A DNA stretch of 32,968 bases from Candidatus Saccharimonadota bacterium (GCA_010014665.1 RZYF01000005.1:1-32968), one strand, 5' to 3'. Counted from the first letter of the stretch, positions 8,500 to 19,159 are shown. Numbers and translations: made by a program. The notes: generated by a model from the sequence alone, not told the origin.

Positions 8500-9314
8500 C
8501 TTTTCACCTTTGCTTTGACAAGAAACATCACTTTTATGACATCAGGTACTCGCTTACGAGTTTTTAATAGTACGTCAACCGGGGTATCTCTAAGTATCTT
8601 TAATAAATGACGATAATAGTAATAGCTAGCCCGCACTGCCGAACGTGAATTACCAGGGAGTAAATTGATGGCATCGGATGCCGTAACGAAATCACGCTCA
8701 ATATCGTCAATGATTTGTTGTTTAGAAGACTCGCTGAATGTATCGTAAGATACTCCTGGAAAATACCATCTGTTCAAAACAACCCAATCATCATGAATGT
8801 CTCGCAAAAAATTTACTTTCTGATACGCAGAACCAAGTGCTTGGGCACCAGGCGTTAATTTTTTATAAAGCTCTAGGTCATTCGCTACAAACAATTTAAG
8901 ACACATCAGCCCTACAACCTCAGCTGATCCATAAATATATGTTCTATAGGTTGATTGATTAAATATGTTTTGCGTCAAATCCATCGCCATACTATCAAAA
9001 AAGGGGTTGATCAGCGTTTCATCTATCGAAAACCGTCTACACGTATCGCCAAATGCATGCAGTAACGGATTGTGTGAATAATTATTTGAAATAGCTTGAT
9101 CAACCTGAATTCTCAAATCTGCTAATTGCTTTTTTGCATCTTCGCCTCGATAGCTGTCAACTATTTCGTCTGCTAGACGTACCATACCGTAAATTGCGTA
9201 TATATAACGGCGTACAGACTGATCGAATAATCTACTACTTAAAGAGAATGATGTCGAGTAGCGTTTTGTATAGCGTTCTGAAAGATCGTAACTTAAACTA
9301 GTATAGGTTTCCAT
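8496..9314 (-). CDS. crtB: Phytoene synthase
   Basis: Squalene/phytoene synthase signatures: YAIYGMVRLADEIVD, GSAYQKVNFLRDIHDD. Confidence 0.93.
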   Translation of the reverse strand: METYTSLSYDLSERYTKRYSTSFSLSSRLFDQSVRRYIYAIYGMVRLADEIVDSYRGEDAKKQLADLRIQVDQAISNNYSHNPLLHAFGDTCRRFSIDETLINPFFDSMAMDLTQNIFNQSTYRTYIYGSAEVVGLMCLKLFVANDLELYKKLTPGAQALGSAYQKVNFLRDIHDDWVVLNRWYFPGVSYDTFSESSKQQIIDDIERDFVTASDAINLLPGNSRSAVRASYYYYRHLLKILRDTPVDVLLKTRKRVPDVIKVMFLVKAKVKR

Positions 9315-9316
9315 AT

Positions 9317-10366
9317 TTACTTCTTCCGGGCCTCTATACGGGAAGTTAGTTCAACTAAAGCAGTTTTACGAAAACTATCTGGAATCTTATCAAGTTGTAT
9401 TCTAGCTTGTTGTAAATATTCTAAAATTAGATTTTCAGTTTTTTGTTTAGCCCCCGATTCAACCATGTCTAGTTTTATCTTTTGCAACAACCCGTTCGTC
9501 GCTATTGACTTGCCAAAGTATTTAAAATTTTTAGCATGGCTTTCGTTCATTAATTGTTCATGGAAAGCAACCAGGGCAGTTCTTTTTCCTTCGCGCAAAT
9601 CTGCAATATTTGATAATTTTCCAGTATCGACGATATCACCATATAAATCCAAAAGATCATCTTGCATCTGAAAGGCAATACCAATACTGGCTGCGTATTT
9701 TTCTAAAATCTCACAGATTTGACTATCTGTATCCTGACAGTATGCACCTACTAAAAGCGGACCAATGAAACTATAGCCCGCTGTCTTATAACGATAGATA
9801 TCATTTGGATCAAACCCAATGTCATCAACAAAAGTTGCCTCAACATCCATCAGTTCGCCTCCGATTACCTCAAACACAGAAGATGCTAGTTGCTCAGCAA
9901 TCAATCGTTTAGTATTCTCCGAATAATCTACCTTATACAATAGTCTGTAAGCTTCAGATAATAAGACGTCACCCGCCAGAATACCAGTGGAGTTAGCATA
10001 ATGAGCAGCCCTATCAGTATTAACATAGTTACTGTAAACATCTCTGTAGATACCGCTTATATTCTTTTCACCGTGACGCACATCATCTTGATCTATTACA
10101 TCATCATGAATTAACATTGCGACATGAACCAGCTCTTGAGCAACCGCTACAGGTAAAATTTTATCGTCAAAACCATCGTTACCAACAATCGTCAAATACG
10201 GCCTTATACGCTTGCCTCCAACCAAAACAATATGTTCTATCCGTGACCATAAAGCTTGATAAGTTGCATTAATCTGACCAGCCTCTTGTTTACGTATATA
10301 TAACAAATTAGTCAGGTAATCGTCTATAATCGCCTTTGTTTCAGCTATCGAAATTGAACTGGGCAT
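9317..10366 (-). CDS. crtE: Polyprenyl (geranylgeranyl) diphosphate synthase
   Basis: LIHDDVIDQDDVRHG first Asp-rich motif; QMQDDLLDLYGD second motif. The ORF track starts at 10384, but the Met at 10366 is preferred because the upstream ATG overlaps a -10 box. Confidence 0.9.
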   Translation of the reverse strand: MPSSISIAETKAIIDDYLTNLLYIRKQEAGQINATYQALWSRIEHIVLVGGKRIRPYLTIVGNDGFDDKILPVAVAQELVHVAMLIHDDVIDQDDVRHGEKNISGIYRDVYSNYVNTDRAAHYANSTGILAGDVLLSEAYRLLYKVDYSENTKRLIAEQLASSVFEVIGGELMDVEATFVDDIGFDPNDIYRYKTAGYSFIGPLLVGAYCQDTDSQICEILEKYAASIGIAFQMQDDLLDLYGDIVDTGKLSNIADLREGKRTALVAFHEQLMNESHAKNFKYFGKSIATNGLLQKIKLDMVESGAKQKTENLILEYLQQARIQLDKIPDSFRKTALVELTSRIEARKK

Positions 10367-10373
10367 AGTATTT

Positions 10374-10379
10374 ATTATA
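10374..10379 (-). promoter_or_regulatory. -10 box TATAAT 7 nt upstream of the proposed crtE ATG
   Basis: Minus strand TATAAT-AAATACT-ATG. Confidence 0.55.
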
Positions 10380-10522
10380 CACATTATCAGATAGCAAATT
10401 CATCACTAATTGATAATTTTTTTCACGAATTTGTAGAAAGAATTTATTATAATATTGAAGATTGATATATTACTATGAAACTTAATGTAATATTTTAGAT
10501 TAATTAAAAGATATCATGTGGA

Positions 10523-12322
10523 TCAAGGAGTTTTATAAACTGTCGCTGATTGTGCAGTCCATTCATGGACAGAACGTAACCTCGTACTCGGTTCTGCCAA
10601 AATAGAACCATCCTCTCCCGTAACTGCAGAAGAAACAGTTAGATAATTTGCTTCGGGCTGATACAGAGCGATCGCTGGTGAATCTATAGACCAACGTTCG
10701 GCGAATGCTTGGTATTTGCTAAGCCTCAACTTAGAATCCATCCGACTCCGCGCACTGGATAATATATCATCAGCTATCGAGGATTTATAGTTTGCAAAGT
10801 TTAAACCCTCAGGCTTAGCTTGAGATGAATGCCAATAAGCATAAACATCCGGGTCAGCTCCAATTGATAACTCATTCAAGAAGACATCATATGACCTGGG
10901 TTGTACGAACTCACCGAATAACTCATCACGATCGACTAATTTTACTGAAGTTTTCACGCCAACTTGTTTCCATTGTTTCGTTATTAACGCAAGAATAGCT
11001 GGATAATCTCCTGTATCTGGCGCGACGATTTCAAGTTCAAGTTTTTGACCATCTTTTTGTCGTATGTCGTCCGACCCGACTATCCAGCCCAGTTGGTCTA
11101 ATTTGTTTGCAGCTTTTCGCGTGTCATAACTCAACTGGAAGTTCCCAGACTGAACAAGAATTGGACCATCCATAAGAGCACCATTCCCATATAGAGCATC
11201 AGATATAATTGACCTGCGATTAGTTGCTTCCACTAGTGCTTGGCGCACTGTACTATCGGCCAGTATAGGACTTGAGGTATTAAATATTGCAAATACTCCA
11301 TTATTTAGCTTCATATGGGTGTTTTTTATAAAAGGATTCTGTGATTGAACCGTTTGAATATCGGAAGCACTTAAACGAAAGGCTGCATTAACCTCACCAG
11401 TCAGAATACCCTTCTTGAGATATTCAGAAGACTTAAAGGTATGTATCTGGAAACGGCTAAGACGTACTGTTCCTCCATAGTATTTGTCGTTTTTTTCCAT
11501 ATGTATAACCATCCGATTAGTCGATGGGCTGATTATCTGAATTCTCTGAAATTTAAACGGACCACTACCAACAGGTATACGGCTAAAAGAATGCTCTCGT
11601 AATTTTGACGTAGTCACACCGTCTAAAATATGTTTCGGTAGAATACTGAACGTTAGAGCATGCGCAAACGGAGCATATACTGTCGGAGTCGTGATACGAA
11701 TCTGCTTGTTGGTAATTTTTTCCACACTAACCCCAGCCCAACTCTTATATAAACTCGTTTTGGACCCTGGAGATTGCATCAGTTTTATAGTAAACAAAAC
11801 ATCCTCAATCGTTAACTTGCTACCATCATGCCAATATATATCATCACGTAAATTGATAGTGTATACTTTGCCATCATCGCTAACATCCCATGACTTAGCT
11901 GCGTCAGATCTTAGAGAATTATCACGATCGTAAGCTAAAAGTGATGAAAAAAGAAGTTTTTCGGCTGTCTTCTCTGGTTGTGTCGAAATATAGAGAGGGT
12001 TCAAAGTTTCTATTTCTCCCACCATACCTTCAGCATACACTCCACCATCCTGAGGCCCTTCTGTCATATATCCGGCCTGGAACCAACTCATTTGAAAAAA
12101 CGTTAATCCGATTAGTAAGGCAGTCAATACTAACCATGAAATCATTCGTCGACTAACCGAATTAACGTTTGACCAACGTCGTAAAATAAATCGACGAGCA
12201 TGTTTTACCGAGGCTGTTTCTAGCTTACGCGCTGTTCGCTTGAAAACACCTTTTTTAACACCTAACCTAGTAAAACTTCGCCAGCTGGTATTTTTAGTAT
12301 GATTTTTTTCATCAAGCGCCAT
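10523..12322 (-). CDS. Peptide/nickel-type ABC transporter substrate-binding protein (SBP_bac_5), membrane-anchored
   Basis: N-terminal TM helix, GEIETLNPLYIS, WDVSDDGKVYTINLRDDIYWHDGSKLTIEDV. Confidence 0.88.
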   Translation of the reverse strand: MALDEKNHTKNTSWRSFTRLGVKKGVFKRTARKLETASVKHARRFILRRWSNVNSVSRRMISWLVLTALLIGLTFFQMSWFQAGYMTEGPQDGGVYAEGMVGEIETLNPLYISTQPEKTAEKLLFSSLLAYDRDNSLRSDAAKSWDVSDDGKVYTINLRDDIYWHDGSKLTIEDVLFTIKLMQSPGSKTSLYKSWAGVSVEKITNKQIRITTPTVYAPFAHALTFSILPKHILDGVTTSKLREHSFSRIPVGSGPFKFQRIQIISPSTNRMVIHMEKNDKYYGGTVRLSRFQIHTFKSSEYLKKGILTGEVNAAFRLSASDIQTVQSQNPFIKNTHMKLNNGVFAIFNTSSPILADSTVRQALVEATNRRSIISDALYGNGALMDGPILVQSGNFQLSYDTRKAANKLDQLGWIVGSDDIRQKDGQKLELEIVAPDTGDYPAILALITKQWKQVGVKTSVKLVDRDELFGEFVQPRSYDVFLNELSIGADPDVYAYWHSSQAKPEGLNFANYKSSIADDILSSARSRMDSKLRLSKYQAFAERWSIDSPAIALYQPEANYLTVSSAVTGEDGSILAEPSTRLRSVHEWTAQSATVYKTP

Positions 12323-12347
12323 AGGATTATCGCTAAATTGCTTTCTG

Positions 12348-12572
12348 TTAAGCTAAAATAAGATTGACTAATATTGATAACACAAATATTATCGCTATTA
12401 CCACTGTCGCCTCAAACAAGCTCTTATCTACACCACGTCGAGTGGTAAAAAGCTCACCCGAACTACCGAAACCAGCACCCAGGCTAGCACCGCGGGCCTG
12501 TAATAATATAAACAGCATCAATAGTATCCCTGAAACAATTGTTACTATCTGAAGTATATATGCGATACTCAT
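12348..12572 (-). CDS. secG: Preprotein translocase subunit SecG
   Basis: Two TM helices; LLQARGASLGAGFGSSGELFTTRRGVDKSLFEATV. Confidence 0.88.
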   Translation of the reverse strand: MSIAYILQIVTIVSGILLMLFILLQARGASLGAGFGSSGELFTTRRGVDKSLFEATVVIAIIFVLSILVNLILA

Positions 12573-12961
12573 GACTGTATTAACTCCCTGTTATTATCTA
12601 ACCTATAATCCATTATACCCGTAATTATATAATTAATCATACTTATTAACATACCTGTCAGGACAGCTCCCCAGAAACTTACTTCAAGACCCGGTACCAA
12701 TTTAAGAGCAACATAGACCATGAGGCCGTTGATTATCAGCATAAAAAGCCCCAAAGTTAGTAAAATAGCCGGTAGCGACAGTACGGCCACAAGGGGTTTT
12801 AAAAATGTGTTTACTAGCGATAGTACCAAACCAGCTAACAAAAAAGTTGCTGTAGTTGCTTCATTCTCCACGAAACTACCACTTAATAATCGTGACGCAA
12901 CCCAAAGCCCAAGACTAATCATTAGCCATCTTAAAACAAAAAACTTGAACTGCTTACGCAT
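12569..12961 (-). CDS. Phage holin family 4 / YvlD-like membrane protein
   Basis: LVNTFLKPLVAVLSLPAILLTLGLFMLIINGLMVYVALKLVPG pattern typical of this four-TM family. Confidence 0.82.
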   Translation of the reverse strand: MRKQFKFFVLRWLMISLGLWVASRLLSGSFVENEATTATFLLAGLVLSLVNTFLKPLVAVLSLPAILLTLGLFMLIINGLMVYVALKLVPGLEVSFWGAVLTGMLISMINYIITGIMDYRLDNNRELIQS

Positions 12962-12981
12962 CGTTGTTATTAGTATACCAT

Positions 12982-14559
12982 TTAATTGATTTTATGACTC
13001 GGGCTATAGATATAATCATAAATTTTTTGCCCAGTTTTTAAGCCAACAACTTGCTGTAGTTCGTCTAATGATGCTTTTTTTACACCATTAATACTACCAA
13101 ATTTTTTTATAAGTTTTTTTCTAATTACATCACCAACACCTGGTATATCCTCAAGACGACTTTTTAGCTGACCACTACGTCGCAAAGTCTCATGATAACT
13201 GACTGCGAATCGGTGCGACTCATCACGAACCCGCTGGAACAACTTTGTAATATCGCTATAACGACTATTATTTCCACCGCGAAGGTTTTTGGAATGTGTG
13301 CCCGCATTCAATTGACCAACATGCAGATTCACGAAGTAGTATTCATTTTCTAGCCTAACAAAAACTCCTGGCTCTGGATGAATTTTAAGCTCATCTAAAT
13401 ATCTAATTTTTACGTTTGAACGAAGCCTATGCACGACAACCTCTTCGTTACGTTTTGATATGCTGATAGCTGGAATTTTTAAACCATAATTATCTAATAC
13501 ATCTACAGCAACTTGCAGCTGTTGGCTACCACCATCTATCAATATCAAATCAGGCAAACCCCAAGCTTTACAATTTTTTTCACTAAAGCGTCGCTGCAAA
13601 GCCTCACGCATACTAGCGTAATCATCATTGATCTGTTTGGACATTTTAAATTTACGATAGCGCGCTCGATCACTAACCCCATTCGTAAATACCACCATGC
13701 TGGCTACAACATTCGTACCACTTAGATGCGAGATATCATAGCCCTCAATTCTTGCTGGCGGATTATCTAGACCTAGAAGATTTGCTAAATCAGTTAATGC
13801 TTGATCCTTAGATAAATCTAAAAATTCTTTATCCGAAAATACAATTTGTTTGCCTAGTTCCTTAAGATACCTCAACTGGTTACGTATCTGGGCTGCTTTT
13901 TCAAATTCCTGCTCTGTGGCTGCCTGATGCATTTCTTTTTCAAGTTCTTTAACTATACTTCGCTTTTTGCCTTCAATAACCGCAATCAAACGACGTAAAT
14001 TTACTCTATAATTTTCGACTGAGGTCTTACCGCTTTCAAGACCAGGGTCAAGCCCTAGATAATACTGCAGACTAGCTCTTTTCTGTCTACCAACTTGTTT
14101 AGTCGCATAGGGAAATATTCGTCTCAGTAATCTTAAGGCTTGGCGTACATTGTAAAGTGAAAAATATGGCCCAAAATAACGTGCTCCATCATCTTGTGGT
14201 TGTCTAGTTGTGCTTACCGTTGGATAATCACTGTCGATATCGATTCTTATATAACTCAAAGATTTGTCGTCTCGTAATAATATATTGTATGGTGGCATAT
14301 ATCGTCGCACCATCTCGGCTTCTAAAAATAAAGCTTCAATTTCACTATCAACCACCATCCAGTCCGTATCGGCAATGTTTGAAATCAACTGTTCGGTTTT
14401 GAGATCACGAGTTCTCGATGCTTGAAAATATTGTCTGACTCGATTACGTAAATTAGCCGCTTTGCCGACATAGATAACATCACCTGTAGCGTTTTTATGA
14501 AAATAAATACCGGGTTCTTTCGGCAATTCCTTGAGTTTATTCTCTAGATCGTGATTCAT
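12982..14559 (-). CDS. uvrC: Excinuclease ABC subunit C
   Basis: GIYFHKNATGDVIYVGKAANLRNRVRQYF GIY-YIG domain, UVR motif, EGYDISHLSGTNVVASMVVF, C-terminal HhH. Confidence 0.95.
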   Translation of the reverse strand: MNHDLENKLKELPKEPGIYFHKNATGDVIYVGKAANLRNRVRQYFQASRTRDLKTEQLISNIADTDWMVVDSEIEALFLEAEMVRRYMPPYNILLRDDKSLSYIRIDIDSDYPTVSTTRQPQDDGARYFGPYFSLYNVRQALRLLRRIFPYATKQVGRQKRASLQYYLGLDPGLESGKTSVENYRVNLRRLIAVIEGKKRSIVKELEKEMHQAATEQEFEKAAQIRNQLRYLKELGKQIVFSDKEFLDLSKDQALTDLANLLGLDNPPARIEGYDISHLSGTNVVASMVVFTNGVSDRARYRKFKMSKQINDDYASMREALQRRFSEKNCKAWGLPDLILIDGGSQQLQVAVDVLDNYGLKIPAISISKRNEEVVVHRLRSNVKIRYLDELKIHPEPGVFVRLENEYYFVNLHVGQLNAGTHSKNLRGGNNSRYSDITKLFQRVRDESHRFAVSYHETLRRSGQLKSRLEDIPGVGDVIRKKLIKKFGSINGVKKASLDELQQVVGLKTGQKIYDYIYSPSHKIN

Positions 14560-14815
14560 ATGACTATTATATCGCCTTAACAGCTAGTCACTACTGTGTC
14601 AAACCGATTTTATTATATATAGATACTTTCGCCATCTGTGCCACGTGTACTATATGTTTATTAATACTATCGAACAAAAATTAATCATCTTTCCTAAAAT
14701 AGCCGGCTATCCCACACATATATAATCCTTTTGTTGTCTTTCCATTCGCAAGCTATTATACCGCACTTTAGGTTGTTTTTTAGTTATTGTAAATAATTTA
14801 CAATAAGAAATTTTT

Positions 14816-15598
14816 CTATTCAACATTCGTACGTCCAAAGGCTATCAAGCCGCGCTCACCAACAGCTAATTTACTATAACGAATCTGCATAATCGAATCC
14901 TTGGTCTCGTTACCACCTATAGTTATAAGCTTATCGCCTTCTACGCCAAGTACTAGCGCCACATGTTCCGAGCTATTCGAATCAGCAGTATCGCCCTCAT
15001 AAAATGCCACGTCACCTAACTTTGGAACATAATCACCCACTACGAAATACGCATCATACTGACGGTAGTAGTCACGGAGCGTACTGACTCCAGGTATACG
15101 CCAATAGCCAGTTGTTGGGTGTTCGTACGGTATACCGGCTTCGTCACGTACCCAGCTAATAAAATCGGCACACCACGGCTCCTTAATTCCTTCAGTATAA
15201 GCCATGACTGATTCATCGTAGCCTGTCGGGTGCTTAGCATATTCGCTCTTAATAATAGTGACTAAGGTTTTTTGGACCGCAGTAAGTTTAGATTCATCTA
15301 TCAGTGGAAACGGTCGATAATTAATATTTGGTAATTTAGTCTCTACTGATTGTTTAGCGATAATCAGCTGAGTTAAGCTTGCTTGTCCTGTTTTGCTATT
15401 GTTATTTGACCCACTGAATGGTAGCGCTCCTCCAACGACGAATATTGTTACTAAGAGGATTGGCGTGAAACGCGCAGATTGACGATAATTAGCTTGGCTA
15501 ATATTTGATACGGCCGACTTTCGGTCGACAGAAATAGTCCGGTCATGACGATTCGTGAATTGTTGTGGCATTTTTTGTTTTTTCTTGAGGATTATCAA
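14816..15598 (-). CDS. Secreted/anchored CHAP-domain protein, putative cell-wall amidase
   Basis: TM segment followed by EPWCADFISWVRDEAGIPY...GDVAFYEG...SEHVALVLGVEGDKLITIGGN. Confidence 0.82.
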   Translation of the reverse strand: MIILKKKQKMPQQFTNRHDRTISVDRKSAVSNISQANYRQSARFTPILLVTIFVVGGALPFSGSNNNSKTGQASLTQLIIAKQSVETKLPNINYRPFPLIDESKLTAVQKTLVTIIKSEYAKHPTGYDESVMAYTEGIKEPWCADFISWVRDEAGIPYEHPTTGYWRIPGVSTLRDYYRQYDAYFVVGDYVPKLGDVAFYEGDTADSNSSEHVALVLGVEGDKLITIGGNETKDSIMQIRYSKLAVGERGLIAFGRTNVE

Positions 15599-15823
15599 TG
15601 ATAAGTATACAACAAACCTAACAATTGATGAAATACATAATAATCGTACTAGGAATAGTCAGATTGGTTACACTATTCAACGTTAAAATGTTAATATAAT
15701 ACGCACTATGAACGTCTCATTTTGAACGTTCCACTATTCACGCAGATGTTCGAACAAGCCGAACCAATAGCGATATCTTTCCTAGATACGTCATGTTAAA
15801 GCTAAATACGAAAGGATCTTTTC

Positions 15824-17623
15824 TTGGCAAAGACAAAGCATAAAACTCAGAAAGTTGTACGGGTCGCCGACACAGTCAAACTATATTGGCAACAGATTAG
15901 ACAATACAAAATTAGTTTTTTTATTATGCTGATATTTATACCGATCTCCGCTGTTTTACTAGACACAATAGTTCCCTACTACCTTTCAAGAGCTATCGGT
16001 TCGCTGGCCCAAGCAGGCTCACCTGAGCTCTCACAATTCATCATCAACGCGACTATCGCTGCAATGGGCGGTGTCATTCTCAATATTATTGGTTTTCAAG
16101 TAATGATTCGACACGAGAGTAGTGTCAGGAAAAATTTACTCCACGATACTATGCAACAGCTACTAGCTAAAGATGCTAGTTTCTTTGCCAATCAAAAAAT
16201 CGGATCTCTAACGAGTAAATTTATTGATTTTATGAACGGCCACGCTGAATTGCAGGATCTATTTATTATCCGCAGCCTCAATCTAGGTATTGGTATTATC
16301 ACTGGTGTTATCCTCATATCTTTCCAAGCTCCCGTACTGTCTATGATTATCCTAGGTCTACTAATGTTTTTGATACTACAGATAAAAATTAGCCGCAATT
16401 TACGTTCTCACCTACGAGATCAACGCAAAAAGCTCATAAACGAAATAAATGGCATGAGCGCCGACACAATCACCAACAATTTTACTGTTAAGACCTTCGC
16501 TAAAGAACGTTATGAGATAAAAGAAATCGACAAACTCAGCGACAAATTTAAAAAAGCCTATCGAGCGGATTTTCGTTGGTTATCAATTGAGAGCTCGAGT
16601 CGGATCGCCCTAATGAATATCGTACAGATAGTTGCTATTTTGATTATCGCTTCTATGTTAGCCGAAAACGTAATCGAACTTGGCATCGCTATATTCGCAC
16701 TTACCTACCTACAACGACTTGCTGGTAATCTGTTTGTCCTCGGAGAAATATTGAACGGTTATGACCGTATATTTCTCCGCACGACTCCTATGGCCGAAAT
16801 ACTTATGGAAAAACCCCAGCTAATCGATGTTCCCAACGCCAAAAAACTAAGTGTTACACAAGGAGCAATTGAACTTCAAAATATCACCTATGCCTACGCT
16901 GACAACAAAGATTCGAAAGTACTACAAAATTTATCCCTCTCTATTCCACCAAACAACAAGGTCGGTCTGATTGGTACTTCCGGAGCCGGCAAAACAACTA
17001 TCACGAAATTACTGTTGCGATTTGACGACGTGAATGATGGAAAAATTTTGATCGATGAACAGGATATCGCAAAAGTAACCCAAGCTAGCTTGCGCGAAAA
17101 CATAGCCTACGTACCACAGGAGCCTCTGCTTTTCCATCGATCGCTCCGTGAAAATATAGCTTATGCTCGACCTGGTGCAACAGATCAAGAAGTCTATGAG
17201 GCGGCTGTCAAAGCTTACGCTCTAGAATTTATCGAAGCTTTGCCACAAGGTCTTGACACAATCGTCGGTGAGCGTGGTGTCAAACTTAGTGGCGGACAAC
17301 GACAACGAGTGGCTATAGCCAGAGCAATTTTGAAAAACGCACCGATTTTAATTCTCGATGAAGCTACGAGCGCGCTTGATAGTGATAGCGAAAAACTCAT
17401 ACAATACGCTCTGGCAAAGTTAATGCAAGGCCGCACCAGTATAGTTATTGCGCATCGCCTTAGTACTATCGCAAAACTTGATCGTATAGTCGTTCTAGAC
17501 AACGGTCAAATTATTGAAGATGGCACCCACAAACAGCTTATAGACAAAAATGGTATTTACGCCAAGCTCTGGAAGCATCAATCTGGCGGATTCTTAGAAG
17601 ATAATCAAGCAGAGGAAGATTAG
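15824..17623 (+). CDS. ABC transporter, fused permease/ATP-binding protein
   Basis: Six-TM region, GTSGAGKTT Walker A, LSGGQRQRVAIARA signature, LILDEATSALD Walker B. TTG start. Confidence 0.93.
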   Translation: MAKTKHKTQKVVRVADTVKLYWQQIRQYKISFFIMLIFIPISAVLLDTIVPYYLSRAIGSLAQAGSPELSQFIINATIAAMGGVILNIIGFQVMIRHESSVRKNLLHDTMQQLLAKDASFFANQKIGSLTSKFIDFMNGHAELQDLFIIRSLNLGIGIITGVILISFQAPVLSMIILGLLMFLILQIKISRNLRSHLRDQRKKLINEINGMSADTITNNFTVKTFAKERYEIKEIDKLSDKFKKAYRADFRWLSIESSSRIALMNIVQIVAILIIASMLAENVIELGIAIFALTYLQRLAGNLFVLGEILNGYDRIFLRTTPMAEILMEKPQLIDVPNAKKLSVTQGAIELQNITYAYADNKDSKVLQNLSLSIPPNNKVGLIGTSGAGKTTITKLLLRFDDVNDGKILIDEQDIAKVTQASLRENIAYVPQEPLLFHRSLRENIAYARPGATDQEVYEAAVKAYALEFIEALPQGLDTIVGERGVKLSGGQRQRVAIARAILKNAPILILDEATSALDSDSEKLIQYALAKLMQGRTSIVIAHRLSTIAKLDRIVVLDNGQIIEDGTHKQLIDKNGIYAKLWKHQSGGFLEDNQAEED

Positions 17624-17632
17624 TTACTGAAC

Positions 17633-18370
17633 TTAGTTTGACTGTTTGTCTTCGGTTGGCTGTTCTTCATCTACTGGAACTTCAGCACCATTCTCGGCTT
17701 CAACTTCGCTAACATCTTCAGCACTACCGGCTGAAGCATTGTTGGCAGCTTCTAGCGCAGCTGGTTCCCAGACACTAGCAATCTGTAGATCAAAAATAGT
17801 TGGTTTTTCTTCTTCGCCTTCATCGTCTTCATCTTCACGACCATCGTTATGATCAACTAACTCAACATTATCGGGCAGTTTTATATCACTGACAAGCACA
17901 CGCTCGCCGGCTTCTTTGAGATAACGAATATCAACTTCCAGTGCGTCGGGCATTTCGAGAGGCAACGCCTTAACTTCAAGAGTGTCAATGTTCTGGAGTA
18001 TAATCAATCCAGCTTTTTCAGCTTCTGATTCGCCTTCACCGATTAATCGTACCGGCACTTCAGCCTCGATAGTTTTGTTCTGATTAACAGCGTGAAAAGC
18101 CACGTGATCTATGCTATTCTTCGACGGGTTAAAGCTAATTTCTTTAACCATAGCAATACGTTTTTTTTCATCAATCGTAAGATGAACTGGTGTATGTTTA
18201 CCAGCAGTACGTACAACCTTTTCGAGCTCGTTGTATGAAGCCTGTGCTGGTTTCGGGTCCATACCTGGACCATAGATCACAATCGGGACTAAGCCATCAC
18301 GACGTAATTCTTTGACTTTCTTACCATAGACAGTGCGCTCTTGCACCTTGAGTGTAATTTTATCTCCCAT
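17633..18370 (-). CDS. rplY: 50S ribosomal protein L25/general stress protein Ctc with acidic C-terminal tail
   Basis: RTVYGKKVKELRRDGLVPIVIYG; L25/TL5 two-domain layout; acidic tail. Confidence 0.92.
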   Translation of the reverse strand: MGDKITLKVQERTVYGKKVKELRRDGLVPIVIYGPGMDPKPAQASYNELEKVVRTAGKHTPVHLTIDEKKRIAMVKEISFNPSKNSIDHVAFHAVNQNKTIEAEVPVRLIGEGESEAEKAGLIILQNIDTLEVKALPLEMPDALEVDIRYLKEAGERVLVSDIKLPDNVELVDHNDGREDEDDEGEEEKPTIFDLQIASVWEPAALEAANNASAGSAEDVSEVEAENGAEVPVDEEQPTEDKQSN

Positions 18371-18439
18371 CTCTTTCCCTTTCTTAGGATACTTGTTCGG
18401 AGTTAGTTAATTGTTTATATATTATAGCAAATAAACTGC

Positions 18440-18445
18440 TATAAT
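18440..18445 (+). promoter_or_regulatory. Extended -10 (TGCTATAAT) 8 nt upstream of the dedA GTG start
   Basis: TGCTATAAT TAAACCCC GTG. Confidence 0.55.
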
Positions 18446-18453
18446 TAAACCCC

Positions 18454-19122
18454 GTGGAAGCTTTAATACATTTCATAACTGGTTTTGGAATTTTTGCTAT
18501 ACTGTTCGTAATTTTTGCCGAATCTGGCTTGCTGGTTGGTTTTTTTCTACCTGGCGACAGTCTGCTTTTCACATCTGGCTTCCTAGTTCAACAAGCTGAA
18601 CAAGGATCAACGTTTGGTATCAATGTAAATATCCATCTGTTTGTAATTTTGCTGTTTTTAGCTGCTGTATTGGGCGATAATACGGGTTACGCTTTCGGAC
18701 ACCGAGTTGGTCGTAAGTTATTCGAGCGTCCGAATTCAAAATTCTTTAAAAAACATCATCTCGAACAAGCAGAGAGCTTTTACCAAAAATATGGTGGTAA
18801 AGCAATCGTACTAGCTCGTTTCGTACCGATCGTCCGAACTTTTGCGCCCATAGTTGCCGGTGCTAGCAAAATGCACTATCGAAAATTTTTGGCATACAAC
18901 ATTGTCGGTGGGCTACTCTGGACAACACTGTTTACCTATCTAGGATACTATGTCGGCAAGGAATTAACTGACATGGGTATAAATATCGAAATCATTGCCA
19001 TAATTATTATATTGCTATCAGTTGCTCCGATGTTTATCCACGCATTATCCGACCAAGCCAGACGTGAAAAAATCTGGTCCGGTACTAAGCATCAGCTAAA
19101 GATATTGTTTAAGAAAAAATAA
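18454..19122 (+). CDS. DedA family membrane protein
   Basis: FAESGLLVGFFLPGDSLLF, FGRFVP-like ARFVPIVRTFAPIVAGASKM. GTG start. Confidence 0.92.
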   Translation: MEALIHFITGFGIFAILFVIFAESGLLVGFFLPGDSLLFTSGFLVQQAEQGSTFGINVNIHLFVILLFLAAVLGDNTGYAFGHRVGRKLFERPNSKFFKKHHLEQAESFYQKYGGKAIVLARFVPIVRTFAPIVAGASKMHYRKFLAYNIVGGLLWTTLFTYLGYYVGKELTDMGINIEIIAIIIILLSVAPMFIHALSDQARREKIWSGTKHQLKILFKKK

Positions 19123-19159
19123 TCGATAAATATTTAGCTTATCTGAAAAAACTACAATT

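Noticed and set aside
5005-10522. Genomic island inserted at tRNA-Leu
   Set aside because: Although the crt cluster adjoins a tRNA, I found no integrase and no direct repeat of the tRNA 3' end that would mark an att site.
12720-12989. 89-aa plus-strand ORF
   Set aside because: Antisense to the YvlD/holin-like gene; no motif.
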